A stretch of 64,000 bases of DNA from Riptortus pedestris. Lineage: Eukaryota > Arthropoda > Insecta > Hemiptera > Alydidae. Positions 21,441 to 32,313 of the stretch are shown piece by piece. The translations under genes were made by a program, and so were the position numbers. The number at the start of each line of letters is the position of its first letter. Position 1 is the stretch's first letter. Where the stretch lies: the NCBI GenBank assembly GCA_019009955.1, contig CM032233.1, positions 14,083,501-14,147,500 of the forward strand, in the 5' to 3' direction. Below the pieces are notes generated by a model. The model had not been told where the DNA came from and did no database searches. It was given only the letters and a program-made list of their open reading frames with translations.

Positions 21441-22263
21441 GTTGATACTGAGGTACCCGAAGTAGGTTAAGTCAGCCGACTACAAATTGATTATTTACAA
21501 GCGAATCTAGAACTCGATTATTTCGCGTCATAATTTAAAATCGATTAATTTAAGATAAAATGTTATAGAATATATGATTGAGGCATTTAATTTCTGTGTT
21601 TTTGTTTACTGCCCTTTTTCTATTTTTTATAATGTGTAATCTAGACAGTTTTTTGGAAGTGAAAAATTTTTCTTAATAGAATATTTTTTTGAAGTTACTC
21701 AACTTCAACATATTTTTCTGTTATTTAATATGAAAACAATAATAAATTAATTTCTATATGATTACAAGTAAAATTCCCTTTAAGCAAGTAATTACTGTAG
21801 AGAGACCCATGGCCGGGACAAAAGTAATTTGCCGGGCGATTGGGAGGGAGGAGTGGTGGTGCCCCTCGAATGATAAAACACACAGTTTAGTCCGGTTTGG
21901 CACGGCAAGACCATATATCAAACGAAAAAACATTGATTCCTGAGTTAATACCACTGTGACAAGAGTAATGAAGTGTACTTTTAACTGATAGAGTTCCATT
22001 TCTGAGCCACTGACCAAATGATGTAATTTTGAATTTTTTTTTAGAGGAACAGAATAATCATGATTCTGACTTTTATATCTCAACTATAATTCTTATTTTG
22101 TATTATTATTTATTTGTATTATTTGCAACAATTTATAAATATTACAAGCAAATGATGTGTATGATAATAATAACTATTGACTTGATTATTGGCTTGAGGT
22201 GGGAAGTTGTCCACTGACAATACCCACATTGGAGAGAAAATTGGATTATACCATATTGGATTT
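21441..22263. other. Unassigned stretch
   Basis: Includes a GC-richer part 21800-21920 open on both strands for 60 to 109 codons, with no motif I recognise. Not called as a gene. Confidence 0.35.
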
Positions 22264-22269
22264 GAACTT

Positions 22270-22636
22270 TTCCCTACACAAGAAGGTCTCTTGGCCACTT
22301 ACGCTTCAGAGGTCGTCTTGGGTTTTCTGGAATATGGGTAGATGAGAGTGATTCGACTAAAGGATTAGGATGTACGGGACGGAGAGAGTGTAATTTCTGA
22401 TATCTGGATTTTGCGAGGCTATGGACAAAAGGAATGTTGAGGTCATCATGGAGAGGTAATTGAATACGTATAATGGGGAACCCGTAATTTTTGGGAGTAT
22501 TCTGAATTGGATAGTTTGGTTTTTGATGTTTCAGTGGAACCCCAAAGCCCAAATCCGTATTTCCATATTGAACTGAGCACTGCTGTGTAAATCAATCGTT
22601 TGTTATGCAGTAATTGTAGATCTGTTCTCAAATAGT
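22270..22636 (-). pseudogene. Jockey-like reverse transcriptase C-terminal remnant
   Basis: Two overlapping minus frames join across a frameshift near 22480: the first has NKRLIYTAVLSSIWKYGFGL then WGST, the second has DDLNIPFVHSLAKSRYQKLH and ends PRRPLKRKWPRDLL. The WKYG-LWG and DLNIP landmarks are those of the Jockey C-terminal region; compare 62430-62745 and 44015-44235. No 3' UTR of the other copies is seen here. Confidence 0.8.
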
Positions 22637-22990
22637 CTTACAAAAGGAGTGCACGGCCTTCCCCACACCGATTTGAACGAAACTTTTTCAGTGCTTAGTA
22701 CCTAATGAAAAACAAATTTTATTAAAGACGAACTTCTCACGCTTTCATCTACAAAAAATGTTAAAGCTTGCCTTTAAGTCTTGAGGTGTTGTTAAGGAAA
22801 GTATTTCAAAGGGAAATCGGTGGGTGAGTGTTATCTTCTTCTTTTTGTAACCATAAGATCTCGAGATCGAATCTCGCCGGCAGTGACTATTTTTTTCTGG
22901 ATTTTTTTTTTTACTTTTTGTTTCCAAGGCATTTGTTTAATATAAATAAATAAATAAAAAGTTGTTTTTTATTATTTCATTTTTAACGTG
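22637..22990 (+). mobile_element. tRNA-derived SINE, copy 1
   Basis: Begins AGGAGTGCACGGCC, has AGTACCTAATGAAAAACAAA, then a tRNA-like part with GAGATCGAATCTCGCCGG (box B, 22860-22877) and an AATAAATAAATAA tail. The internal A box is poor here. Confidence 0.7.
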
Positions 22991-23164
22991 TTCCATATTG
23001 CTATATCCTGAGCTAGCCCTAATCTCCTAAGATCTAATGGGTATTAGATCACAATCAATCCATTTATGAGCGAATTGTAAGAATTACTACAAATGGCGTG
23101 AACACAATTACTAAGTGAATTGTTCCTAAGTTCTTGTTTTCTGCCTTCTGTAATCCCTCACCGG

Positions 23165-23265
23165 TTTTACATAGAAATATATGATATCTGGAAAGATGAG
23201 ATTAAAAATGTGAAATAACAGTACGTGGGAAATCTTCTTTCTTTACGCAACCCCTGCGTCCCTTC
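23165..23265 (+). mobile_element. HINE 3' end fragment
   Basis: GATATCTGGAAAGATGAGAT, then GGGAAATCTTCTT and CGCAACCCCTGCG. Confidence 0.6.
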
Positions 23266-23289
23266 AACCCCCACCCCTCTCCTCCAGTT

Positions 23290-23385
23290 TTCCTAAGTAG
23301 TATCGATGTAGAGAATTTTATTAAAATCGCTTAATGAGTACCACCTCAATTGGCGATTTCCTTTTTAAGGTTAATCTGCTGAAAG
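23290..23385 (-). mobile_element. HINE 5' end fragment
   Basis: Reads TAATGAGTACCACCTCAATT, then a decayed 5' hairpin and AATCTGCTGAAAG. The sequence from here to about 23700 is unassigned and contains no gene that I can see. Confidence 0.6.
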
Positions 23386-23702
23386 TAGAAGGTTGTTACT
23401 AAAGTACCAGTGGTTATCAAATGACCAAGAAGGTCCTGAGAGGAACATTGATCGTGGATTCTTGACTCTGGTCACGTTCCCCTCGACCCTCTCTTGGATC
23501 TGAATAAGAAGGCTGGTTCTTAGCCCTGGACGGGGGTAGATCCTGCCAGGACAGCGGTTAGCAACTTGCCAAGAATAACCTCCTTAGCCCACATTTCCTA
23601 CTCCAATCCATACCACCACTAACATCTTCTCGGAGCAATATGCCCAATTCAGGCGGTCGAGTTAGCCCTCCATAATACATGTACGCATTCTAGACTATTT
23701 GT

Positions 23703-23824
23703 ACTAGCAGAATTCTCTCTGGAAATCAGCTATTAAGGTTGTAATCAGGACGCGAGTTTCGAAAAACTTCCTCAAATGTCCATCGACCCTATTCAGGAGA
23801 TGACTAAAATGTGGTTCAATCACT

Positions 23825-23882
<58 letters not shown>
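23703..23882 (+). mobile_element. HINE 5' part ending in (TA)n
   Basis: Decayed 5' hairpin (AGCAGAATTCTCTCTGGAAA), ACGCGAGTTTCG, AGGAGATGACTAAAATG, then (TA)n at 23828-23882. Beyond the microsatellite the sequence is foreign. Confidence 0.75.
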
Positions 23883-23885
<3 letters not shown>

Positions 23886-24040
23886 AACCAGCAGGAGAGG
23901 GGCCTTATAAAAGGCAGGCCTGAAATTAAAAATAGCCACATTTCGTTTCCAATTGTTTCTTTTTTTTGCAAATATGCACATGACAAAAGTAGTTTATTTT
24001 GTTATTTAGAGTAACTTTTCTTATATACACTTTTATCGTA
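23883..24040 (-). mobile_element. Fragment of the 930-base unknown repeat
   Basis: On the minus strand it carries ATATTTGCAAAAA...GAAACGAAATGTGG and AATTTCAGGCCTGCC-type sequence, like 7300-7380. Here too it starts straight after a (TA)n run. Confidence 0.5.
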
Positions 24041-24235
24041 TAATGAAGAATAAACGAGAAAAACGCAAAAAACTACAGCGAGAGCCATCAATTTTATTAG
24101 TTCCTACTCATTTAAGTTTTATTACTATAGGCATACTATGAATAATGGTGTTATGTTATTAGACTTATATTTAAGCAATTCTAGGGTTAAATATTTAAAA
24201 TAACTTAATTTATAAAATAAATTTTGTCTATATTT

Positions 24236-24354
24236 GCATAGAAATAACCCGCTTGAGAAGAAGCTGCGAACAAAGCGTAGGGGGATGAAATAAATGCTTA
24301 TATGAAGGAATTATAATTTTTCTGACCTTATGGCTCAAAAAATATTCATATAAA

Positions 24355-24357
<3 letters not shown>
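24236..24357 (+). mobile_element. Penelope-like fragment, decayed hammerhead-like part
   Basis: CGCTTGAGAAGAAGCTGCGA then GGGGATGAAATAAATG and TTCTGACCTTATGGCTC. It matches 41463-41566 and the inverted pair at 56.2-56.5 kb, but stem II is broken. Confidence 0.5.

Positions 24358-24418
<61 letters not shown>
24358..24418. repeat. (TA)n microsatellite
   Basis: About 60 bases of pure TA between the Penelope-like fragment and the 930-base repeat. Confidence 0.95.
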
Positions 24419-24419
<1 letters not shown>

Positions 24420-25326
24420 TAGCTCAGATACCCGGCTTCGCCCGGGAATTGATTTGAGGCTGAATGGTGATGGTATATTTTTGGCAAGGCTTTACTTTGC
24501 ACAATATTTTGACATTTACCCGTTCCAGTGTTTAGGGTTAATACCCGTTGTTGGCATTTGTTAATAATAAAATAATTTTTTTTATGTAATACTTCACTGT
24601 CCTGCATAATTGTGGACTCCCGCTTTAGTTGATAGCGTATAACTCATTTATGCTTCCGTATACGGCAAAAGTGAATATAACAAAAGTTACTCTAAATAAC
24701 AAAAAAACAACTTTTGTTATGTGCATATTTGCCGAAAATGCAATAGGAAACGAAATATCACTATTATTAATTTCAGGCCTTCCTTATAACCCCCACTCCT
24801 GCCCGTCCCTAGAAATGTTAGTATAGCTTATTATAATGAAGGCGTTAGTACTATTTCACATACCGAGTTTGGTTTAATTCGGTTGAGTCTTTAGTGCCAA
24901 ATAAAATTGTGGACTCCCGCTTTAGTTGATAGCGTATAACTCATTTATACTTCCGTATACGGCAAAAGTGTATATAACAAAAGTTACTGTAAATACCAAA
25001 ATAAACAACTTTTGTTATAGGCATATTTGCTGAAAAACCAATAGGAAACGAAATATCGCTATTTTTAATTTCAGGCCTCCCTTATAACCCCCACTCCTAT
25101 TTGTCTTAGAGAATATTAATATAACTCTAAGTTGGGCTAGTAGTAATATACATACCAAGTTCCATAAAATTCGGTTCAGCCGTGTATGGGTGACAAGGTA
25201 ACAAACAAACAAACAAACAGACACCAAAGAAACAAAATGCAGTTATGGTGTCTATGACATGTGAAACGAAAAGTTATCGTGAAATTTCCCGAAAAAAATC
25301 AATGTACAGATAGAGGTTACAATTTT
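24419..25326 (+). mobile_element. 930-base repeat of unknown class, copy 2
   Basis: Aligns with 6717-7646 from CTAGCTCAGATACCCGGCTT to the (AAAC)n run (25200-25218) and GAGGTTACAATTTTATAT. The internal 297-base duplication is also present (units start at 24612 and 24909). TA runs again flank both ends. Confidence 0.8.
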
Positions 25327-25355
25327 ATATATATATATATATATATACACATACA

Positions 25356-25434
25356 TAAATATATGGACAATTTAAGATATTTTTAAAAAATCACAACATG
25401 AATACAACCTTATAAGTAAGGTTTTCCGAGGATT
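25356..25434 (-). mobile_element. Diverged HINE 5' end
   Basis: ATATGGACAATTTAAG and ACAACATGAATACAACCTTA resemble the stretch before the 5' hairpin. Weak. Confidence 0.4.
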
Positions 25435-25844
25435 ATATATATATACATAAATTAGTGCTGACTCCACATAGTAAAATGAGTGATTAAATTATAGCTCCCC
25501 ATCTGTGGATGCTGTTTTATGGAGTAATAGAGAGTTGGTGCCGTAACTTGCAACTGGCGGTAATAACTATTTAGCGATATAGCGGCAGTCCTGATAGGGT
25601 TTAGTTAATGCACGGCCTATGATTAATGTATGAGTAATTAAGGTGTTGAGATCTGTGTGTTGCTAGCTGTGGTTGAGTGCTCCTTCAGCCAGCCTAAGGT
25701 GATTACCCCCCTAACTTATTGCAGGCACATTCCCTTACATACACCAGCTCTTGTTCCCCCTTCTCCTTGTCATTCAATCCCTAGAGCTCTTTCCACCCTA
25801 CTTACAACTCCATGTGCACATTAGATTATTTTTGTCTTCTGAGG
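25435..25844. other. Unassigned stretch
   Basis: Mixed composition, no recognised element or gene. Confidence 0.4.
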
Positions 25845-26484
25845 TTTTAGCAGATTTTCCTCAAGGGAAATCAAGTTTTGAGGTCGTACCCATAACGCGA
25901 TGTTTGGAAAACTTCCTAAAATCTCCATTGATCAAATCCAGGAGATGACGAAAATGAGGTCCATTCAAAACTGTATATACATATATGTGTATATTTGTCT
26001 GTTCACGCTCTAGATGTCGAAATTTTTATTTGATCGATGCCAAACTCATTATTTAAACGTTTTATGTAAAACTAAAAGATTAAGTTCGTTAACAGATGAA
26101 ATCCGGCCATTGGGGGAAGGGGGGTTAGATGGGTGAAATTTCGAATAATCTTAATATCTCGTTATTATATGTGGGATCCAAATATTGTACAGAAACAATC
26201 TTATTGTTAGAAATGTAATGTTCTATAAATGTTATTTTTAGGTTTCTTCAATATGTCGATTACTAACGGAGATATTCGCATTTTTCGGTTTTCGGCCTTC
26301 AGTAAAATTCCACTTTTACTCATGTCACATTAACAATAAGATGTTATATTATGAAGCACTTTATTTAAACCCTAAATATCGAATACTGTTCTTTATGAAC
26401 ATTTACTTTTTGAGATAAATGCAAATACGTGATGCGCGTGGGAAATCTGCTTAGTTAACGCAGCCCCCGCGTGACGGACGTTTT
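25845..26484 (+). mobile_element. HINE, complete A-type copy
   Basis: TTTTAGCAGATTTTCC opens at 25845, only a short TA/GT stretch stands at the microsatellite site (25974-25993), the palindrome is eroded, and the end has GGGAAATCTGCTTAG (26441-26455), ACGCAGCCCCCGCGT and GACGGACGTTTT. It is a second near-full copy for checking the boundaries given for 4204-4868. Confidence 0.85.
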
Positions 26485-26499
26485 CTTTAGAAAAAGTAA

Positions 26500-26676
26500 A
26501 TATTGTGGTAGCCCCAAAATTCAATTTATTAAAATTTCAAATATTCAGAATATCTCCGTTATTATACGTTGTATCGAAAGGTTGTATAGAATCAATTTTA
26601 TTTTGTGAATTTAATTGGCTATAAATGTTTTTGTATGTAATTATTAATGTTTTTTTTATTTATTTATTTTTTTTTT

Positions 26677-26709
<33 letters not shown>

Positions 26710-26800
26710 TAAACCCGCAATCCTACTCATCTCGTAACAATTAGCTGCTATGTCATTAACCTCGCCATTCTAGGATTAGATGCCATATATTGTGACATTT
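26500..26800 (+). mobile_element. HINE internal fragment with poly(T) expansion
   Basis: ATATCTCCGTTATTATACGT starts the recognisable part; a T-rich run of about 60 bases (26648-26707) sits where TTTTTAGTTTTC normally stands, followed by AGTAAACCCGCAATCCTACT. Sequence 26801-27056 is unassigned. Confidence 0.7.
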
Positions 26801-27056
26801 AATTTAATTAAATCCCCACTTTTAAAAACCCCATTTAATATTTAATCCTTTCGGTATTGTTGAATCAGAGTAAATGAACCAACAACAAGTTCAATTTGAA
26901 TTTGATTTTAGCATAACTATAATAATAAATAATATTTTGGCTTCATGTTGACTTGCGATGGCAAAAAGCTAGAGATTACCAATACATTTACTCCAACTGT
27001 TTTAATATGTTTACGAAGAGAAACAAGTATTAATTTGTGGCAACAGGGGTAGAATC

Positions 27057-27228
27057 AAAAAGTCCGTCACGCAGGGGCTGCGTAAACTAAGCAGATTTCC
27101 CACGTGAAGTTATACAATAGAGGAATCTCCATGCGAGAGCTGAACAGTTACGGCAAAGGGCCGAACTAGCTTCTGGCGGGAAATTCAAAAAAAATATATA
27201 TAGTTTTGATAGGACCTCATTTTCTTCA
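27057..27228 (-). mobile_element. HINE, C-type 3' end joined to 5' half
   Basis: AAAGTCCGTCACGCAGGGG, then the C block (GAGAGCTGAACAGTTACGG), then an abrupt jump to ATATATATAGTTTTGATAGG and the block before the 5' hairpin. The 5' end is cut by the non-LTR piece that follows. Confidence 0.75.
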
Positions 27229-27242
27229 TAAAATTATATATC

Positions 27243-27563
27243 CCTGTTTTAAAGACCAATATCTCACTATCCCAAAAAACATTTTATCTGACACAATTAC
27301 TAACTGGGCACGGTAATACAAACTCTTTCTTATACAGATTCAAACTTACTGACTCAAATACTTGTAAATGCGACAGTTACACTGAACAGACATACACCCA
27401 CTTGATTTATGAATGTAGACTGACTCAAGACATACAAATACAGTTAAAGACTCATATTCCCACATGGCCTATCAGTCCCTATATTATATTTTCAAAACAC
27501 TTGAATTTATTAAAAACTATAGCCAATGATATTCTTAAGCTCAGAGAGAAAACGATAATATAA
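27243..27563 (+). pseudogene. Non-LTR retrotransposon ORF2 C-terminus, 5' truncated
   Basis: An open frame of about 107 codons without ATG, ending TAA 27561-27563. It reads FYLTQLLTGHGNTNSFLYRF then CKCDSYTEQTYTHLIYEC, the LTGHG block and Cys/His knuckle typical of the region after RNase H in R1/Loa-like or I-like elements. The frame then reaches KLREKTII. No stop is seen in the frame, so this is young or recently truncated. The piece at 56484-56690 (RNase H) may come from the same family. Confidence 0.75.
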
Positions 27564-27583
27564 TATTAATATTGTGCATTTTT

Positions 27584-28503
27584 TGAAGTGAAAACTTCTT
27601 TAGGCACGTTGTGCACCCCGTAAGGAAGCATTTGCGGGAGAGGAAAAAAGTATGAAATCGCGACACCGCCACCGCCACCGCTAGTACTAAGGTTTAGAAA
27701 TAAAATCATATGGTATTTTATAACCTAATCATTTGATAGTTTATTTACAATTGAAGTGAAAACTTCTTTAGGCACGTTGTGCACCCCGTAAGGAAGCATT
27801 TGTGGGAGAGGAAAAAAGTATGAAATCGCGACACCGCCACCGCCACCGCTAGTACTCAACTCAAAGCTAAAGGAGCTTCTTTTCTTCATAACTCCTGAAC
27901 CAAATTAGCTAGAGTTTTCGTTCGCATACCATTTTAAAGAGGACAAAACCAGCATCATTTCGTTCACAGATACTATATATCTACCATTTTTACTTTCATA
28001 GATATTTTAATCCAAAGTTTAAATAAATTCGAATATTTAAATAAATAAATTCGAATATTTAAATAAATTCCGATATTTAAATAAATTCGAATCAGTCGGT
28101 ATATACCGATTGTATCAGTTTTAGAAATTGGTGATGATGCTGGCAGTGATGATGGTGCAAGAGTTGTTGAAATTATGGATAGAAATTGATTTTTCTGAGT
28201 GTACTTAACTTATTTTTGTAAAGCATTTGTAATAATTCTGAAATGTATTTTTTTTCTTTTATGTAAAATAACTGAAATAATTATGTATAGTATTTTATAT
28301 TGATAAATAAAACAATTCGTGGTACATTATTTTTTTTTATCACTATTATTTTTGTCATTTCATTTTTTCATGTAAAATAGAACATAACTGTTACTGATTG
28401 ATAAATAACTAAAAACATTTTTAAAATAAGACTTCGTAAAAAAAAAAATGTCTCAGCAATGCCAAAATTGAGCGATCAAAGCTAAAGGAGTTTTCACTTC
28501 TAC
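27584..28503. other. Possible TIR element with a 107-base direct duplication
   Basis: GAAGTGAAAACTTC at 27584 and AGTTTTCACTTC near 28492 are inverted to each other. Inside, about 107 bases are repeated directly at 27584-27690 and about 27757-27854 (both ending CGCCACCGCCACCGCTAGTA). Near 28140-28200 a frame ends DDAGSDDGARVVEIMDRN then stop, and AATAAA follows at 28306. The class is unknown and I see no target duplication. Confidence 0.4.
28017..28092. repeat. Short tandem repeat, 18 to 22-base unit
   Basis: The unit AATAAATTCGAATATTTA recurs about four times. Confidence 0.8.
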
Positions 28504-28659
28504 CGGCAGTCCCCTGACTGCTTTTTTTTTTTTTTACTATATATTTTAATTGTATTCCTTAATTGTTCATATTTACTGATTATTTTTGACAAGTTTATTT
28601 TTCAAGTCCTTATTTACATCTGTTAATATGTCCATATTTTATTATATAAAAATTGTTAA

Positions 28660-29173
28660 ATTTCTGACCAAATGAACAGTTACGGGAACGGCCGAACCAG
28701 CTTCCCGAAAATCACGAATAGAACCGACAACAGCCGATCTCATCTCGTCCGTTATTCGCACACACTTAATAAATATGCAAATATCTTGGTTAATAATCAA
28801 GATAGAGTAAAAACGTACATAACAAAATGTATTGAGAATCATATTTAAATTGAGATTGGTTCTATACGATTGTTCGATCCGACGTATACTAACGGAGATA
28901 TTTCGAAATTTCCCCCTCTAACTCCCTTTCCACTGGTCCGATTTCAGCCATTAACGAACTTGATCTTTTTTTTACATAAAACGATTAAATTCCGAGTTCG
29001 GTAACGATTAAATAAAATGAGTGTTAAAAAACAAATATATATATAGTTTTGAACGGACATTGTTTTCGTCATATCCTGGGTAGGATCGATGGACATTTGA
29101 AGAAATTTTTCGAAAATCGCGTCATGAGTACGACCTCAATAGCTGATTTGCCTTAAGGGAAATCTACTAAAAG
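28660..29173 (-). mobile_element. HINE, C-type, lacking the 3' end
   Basis: Starts in the C block (GAACAGTTACGGGAACGG), has ACGGAGATATTTCGAAATTT, a short (TA)n (29036-29045) and the 5' hairpin ending AAATCTACTAAAAG. Confidence 0.8.
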
Positions 29174-29183
29174 CATAAATAAA

Positions 29184-29386
29184 CTGCTCAAAAATGAATA
29201 GGGATATTTGCTGTTTTGTGGTATGTATGGGGCCTAGCATATTTTTTTTTATTATTATAAATATTAATATTTATTAGAAATTATTGTCTTTTTTCCCCCA
29301 TAAAAAAGAAACTTAATTAAGATCGATTTAATTAAAATTAATAGGATAAGAAAAAATAACCAATATCCCTATTCATTTTTGAGCAG
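29184..29386. mobile_element. Tc1/mariner-type MITE
   Basis: 203 bases with perfect inverted ends: CTGCTCAAAAATGAATAGGG then ATATT on the left and its reverse complement at 29362-29386. The ACTGCTCAAAAA-type end is common in Tc1-like elements. No open frame. Confidence 0.8.
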
Positions 29387-29387
29387 T

Positions 29388-29490
29388 ATATATAGTTTTG
29401 ATCAGACCACATTTTCGTCCTTTTGTTTGGTTGGATCGATAGACATTTGAGGACATTTTTCGAACATTGCTAAAACATAATGAGTGTGAA
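29388..29490 (-). mobile_element. HINE 5' fragment
   Basis: TATATAGTTTTGATCAGACC to TAATGAGTGTGAAAG; the 5' hairpin itself is gone. The MITE lies between this and the previous HINE. 29491-30085 is unassigned, with a frame of 61 codons at 29679 that I do not call. Confidence 0.6.
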
Positions 29491-30085
29491 AGTAATCTAA
29501 TCCAGAATACTAATGTTTTACCCAACAGCAACATCTGCAATACATCTTGTGGCTATAAAAGCTTTTATCCCTTGCTGACAAGAATGTTTACATAAAAGGC
29601 ACAAGATCGGCAGTTGTGTCATTTGCCCCCCAAAGAACACTTCAAACTTTATAACTATATTTATAGGAATATGACAGAATGATGCTGTTGAGGACAGTCA
29701 TGAAAACTTTATACACTAATAAAAGTAAGCCAATAAATTTTTTATGCCAAGGGACGACAGCTTCTCCTTTTAATCTAAACATCCTTTCCGTATTTGTGAA
29801 GATTGAATTTAATATCCATTCAGAGCAATCGATAGCAAAATTCTGTAACGTTTTTCGTATTTAACGTCGTTCGTTTGGCACTTGAACAATAAAAATGTAT
29901 TTACACAATCGTGTATTTAACTTGTACAAACAAAATTAGCAGTATAATTATTTTAGTTTCACCTATAATAGCTTTTGAATTACCTTTGGTTTGTGAAAAA
30001 ATATATCAAATATTAGACAATGAAGAATGAAAAAATTCCTAACCGAACAAATGAAATAAAAAAATTTATTCACAGCTAAATAAGA

Positions 30086-30118
30086 AAAGTCCGTCTCGCA
30101 GAGGTTGGATTAACTAAT
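30086..30118 (-). mobile_element. HINE 3' stub
   Basis: AAAAGTCCGTCTCGCAGAGG then GATTAACTAA. Confidence 0.5.
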
Positions 30119-30575
30119 ATATCAGCATTATTATTGATAATTGTTATAGGCTTATGTATTCAATTAATAGTGATATATTCCTCGTATAATATTAAATATT
30201 TCCTTATACCTGTTATATTTTTGACAGAAAGCATTCGAGTTTTCTTTAAATATATAGAAAACGTTAAACATTGAATGTTAATAATTAAAACAACTTCATA
30301 TTTATTAATATTAAATAAACTTCCTAGGAACAAAAAGTAAACAAAAAAATCCAGAAAAAAGGTAGCTCCCGGCGCGATTCGATCTCGAGATCTTGTTGGA
30401 AAGCGCTACCACTGAGCCACCGACTCCCTTTGAAATACTTACCTTAACAACACCTCAAGGCTTTCAGGCAATCTTTAATATTTTTTTAGACGAACCCGTG
30501 AGAAGTGCGTTCTCTCTCTTTAACAAAATTTGTTTTTCATTAGGTACTTCATACTGAAGCAGATTTTCTACATGC
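30119..30575 (-). mobile_element. tRNA-derived SINE, copy 2, with the best tRNA-like part
   Basis: Minus-strand tRNA-like segment at 30361-30428: GGGAGTCGGTGGCTCAGTGG, TAGCGC, then GAGATCGAATCGCGCCGG. The A box (TGGCTCAGTGG) and B box (GATCGAATCGC) both look usable, but the acceptor ends do not pair, so it is not a functional tRNA gene. The rest (30119-30340) matches 45530-45780. Confidence 0.75.
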
Positions 30576-30599
30576 TGTTATGACGCTACTCAACTCATT

Positions 30600-31023
30600 T
30601 TAAGATATATTCTCTATTTCTAAAAGTAAAATGGAAGGTTTACTGAAGGCTGAAAAAATGTAACAATATCCTTAATATTTGAGTTACGAAAAAAAATGGT
30701 ATTATTGTAGAGCATCAATAGTTGTGTATCAAGAGAGAGCCAACAAGATTGGCTGTATAATATTTTTGAATCAAACTGATAATAACGGAAATATTTTTAA
30801 TTTTGGAATTCCCATTCTTACCAAGTCTCTCTTTTTCTTGTCTTTTTTTTTATTATCGAACATGATCTTTAGTGTTGTAAATATCGAGTATGGTATAGAT
30901 CAAATAAATATTTTCGAGTTAAGAAATAACATCTTTATTGATGGCGTCATCACATAACGGTATTATGATAGGAGCATATGAAGGAAATTTTTAAAATCAT
31001 TCAATGAGTATAACCTCAAAATT
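30600..31023 (-). mobile_element. HINE copy, strongly diverged
   Basis: GTTTACTGAAGGCTGAAAAA, ATAACGGAAATATTTTTAA and AATGAGTATAACCTCAAAAT follow the HINE order. The open frame at 30679-30957 is part of this and is not a gene. Confidence 0.6.
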
Positions 31024-31035
31024 CCGAATCTTTCT

Positions 31036-31115
31036 AGCTGCGTAAACTAAGCAGATTTCCCACGCGCTGGTATAATACACTATTGATCTCACTCACCATA
31101 TATTTTCTATTTCTT
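31036..31115 (-). mobile_element. HINE 3' end fragment
   Basis: AGCTGCGTAAACTAAGCAGA then TTTCCCACG, and CTCACTCACCATATATTTTC. Confidence 0.65.
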
Positions 31116-31269
31116 AGTATAAATCCTATAAGTAGAAGTGTGATTTTACAGTAAGCTAAAATCAAGAAAGTAGAACTAGCTTACAATGATATACATAATA
31201 TGCTCTCCATATTTTAAAAATAGGGTGGCATTATTTATTGTATGCTATTGCAGGGGGTTGAAACGTTGA

Positions 31270-31470
31270 AATAGAAATTTATAGTGACTAGGCCAAGTAA
31301 TATATGGTGCTGCTATGCAGGATAAGTAAACAGGAATAGGGGTTTGTTTCAACAAGATAACCCCCAACCACACACATCTCGTTGCTCGAAACAAAAAGTT
31401 TCAGAACAGTGTTGGGATTAAACTTCTCTCTCTCACCTTCCAGCTAACATATGTTCTGGGAAATAGCTCA
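31270..31470 (+). pseudogene. Tc1/mariner transposase fragment (second-Asp region)
   Basis: One frame reads FQQDNPQPHTSR at about 31347-31382, matching the FQQDNxxPHTS block that carries the second catalytic Asp. Downstream sequence does not keep a convincing frame. Flanks 31116-31269 and 31471-31716 are unassigned. Confidence 0.4.
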
Positions 31471-31716
31471 ATATCATCAAGGGAAAACCAACAAACCTCA
31501 AATTCGGCAAATAAACCAAACTCAAGATTAGGTACTTAGTTAGAATTTAAAATAAGTAATTGCGGTAAAATTAATTTCATTTAAAATTTGTTAGCAACAA
31601 TATGTGTAATATTTCAATCATATCGTATTTATATAAACTGATATATTGAATGGCTTTATGTAGGATAGCGTAATTAGCGAAACCCCGAGTAATAAAGACA
31701 AGAGCGTGACATAAGA

Positions 31717-31846
31717 TTTTAGCAGATTTCCATTATGGGAAAACAGCTATTGAGGTTTTACTAATGACGTGATTTTCGAACAATTTCTTCAAATGTCCAT
31801 CAATCCTATGCCTGATATGAAGAAAATGAGGTCCTATCAAAACTAT

Positions 31847-31905
<59 letters not shown>

Positions 31906-32120
31906 GTTAACGCTCTAGCGGCCGCGATGTTTGTTTCATCGTTACCAAACTCGATATTTAATCGTTTTATGCAGAAAGAAAGATCAAGTTCGTTAATGGC
32001 TAAAATGGTTTTGTTATATAATGAACACTGTCATATAGTACTTTCACGTATTGAGATATATGCAAATACGTGACGGACGTGGGGAATCTGCTTAGTTGAT
32101 GCAGCCCCTGCTTGACGGAC
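31717..32120 (+). mobile_element. HINE copy, internally deleted, first of a tandem pair
   Basis: TTTTAGCAGATTTCC at 31717, (TA)n at 31843-31902, palindrome eroded (ACGCTCTAGCGG), then a jump to TTTTGTTATATAATGAACAC and the 3' end GGGAATCTGCTTAG, CAGCCCCTGCTTG, ACGGAC at 32120. Confidence 0.85.
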
Positions 32121-32251
32121 ATTTAGCAAATTTTCCTTAAGGGAAATCAGCGAATGAGTTCGTACTCATGACGGAATTTTTGACCATTTTCCTCAAATGT
32201 CCAACGATCCGAACTAGAAGATGACTAAAATGAGCTCCCTTCAAAACTGTA

Positions 32252-32313
<62 letters not shown>

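Noticed and set aside
21754..22083. 109-codon minus frame and 61-codon plus frame as genes
   Set aside because: Overlapping frames on both strands, no motif, no splice or regulatory context.
28130..28200. C-terminus of a real protein (DDAGSDDGARVVEIMDRN then stop)
   Set aside because: Too short, and no upstream frame supports it.
29184..29386. TA target duplication for this MITE
   Set aside because: Flanks read ATAA and TATA; an exact TA duplication cannot be fixed by eye.
30361..30428. A working tRNA gene
   Set aside because: A and B boxes are present but acceptor ends do not pair, and the sequence is part of a four-copy repeat.
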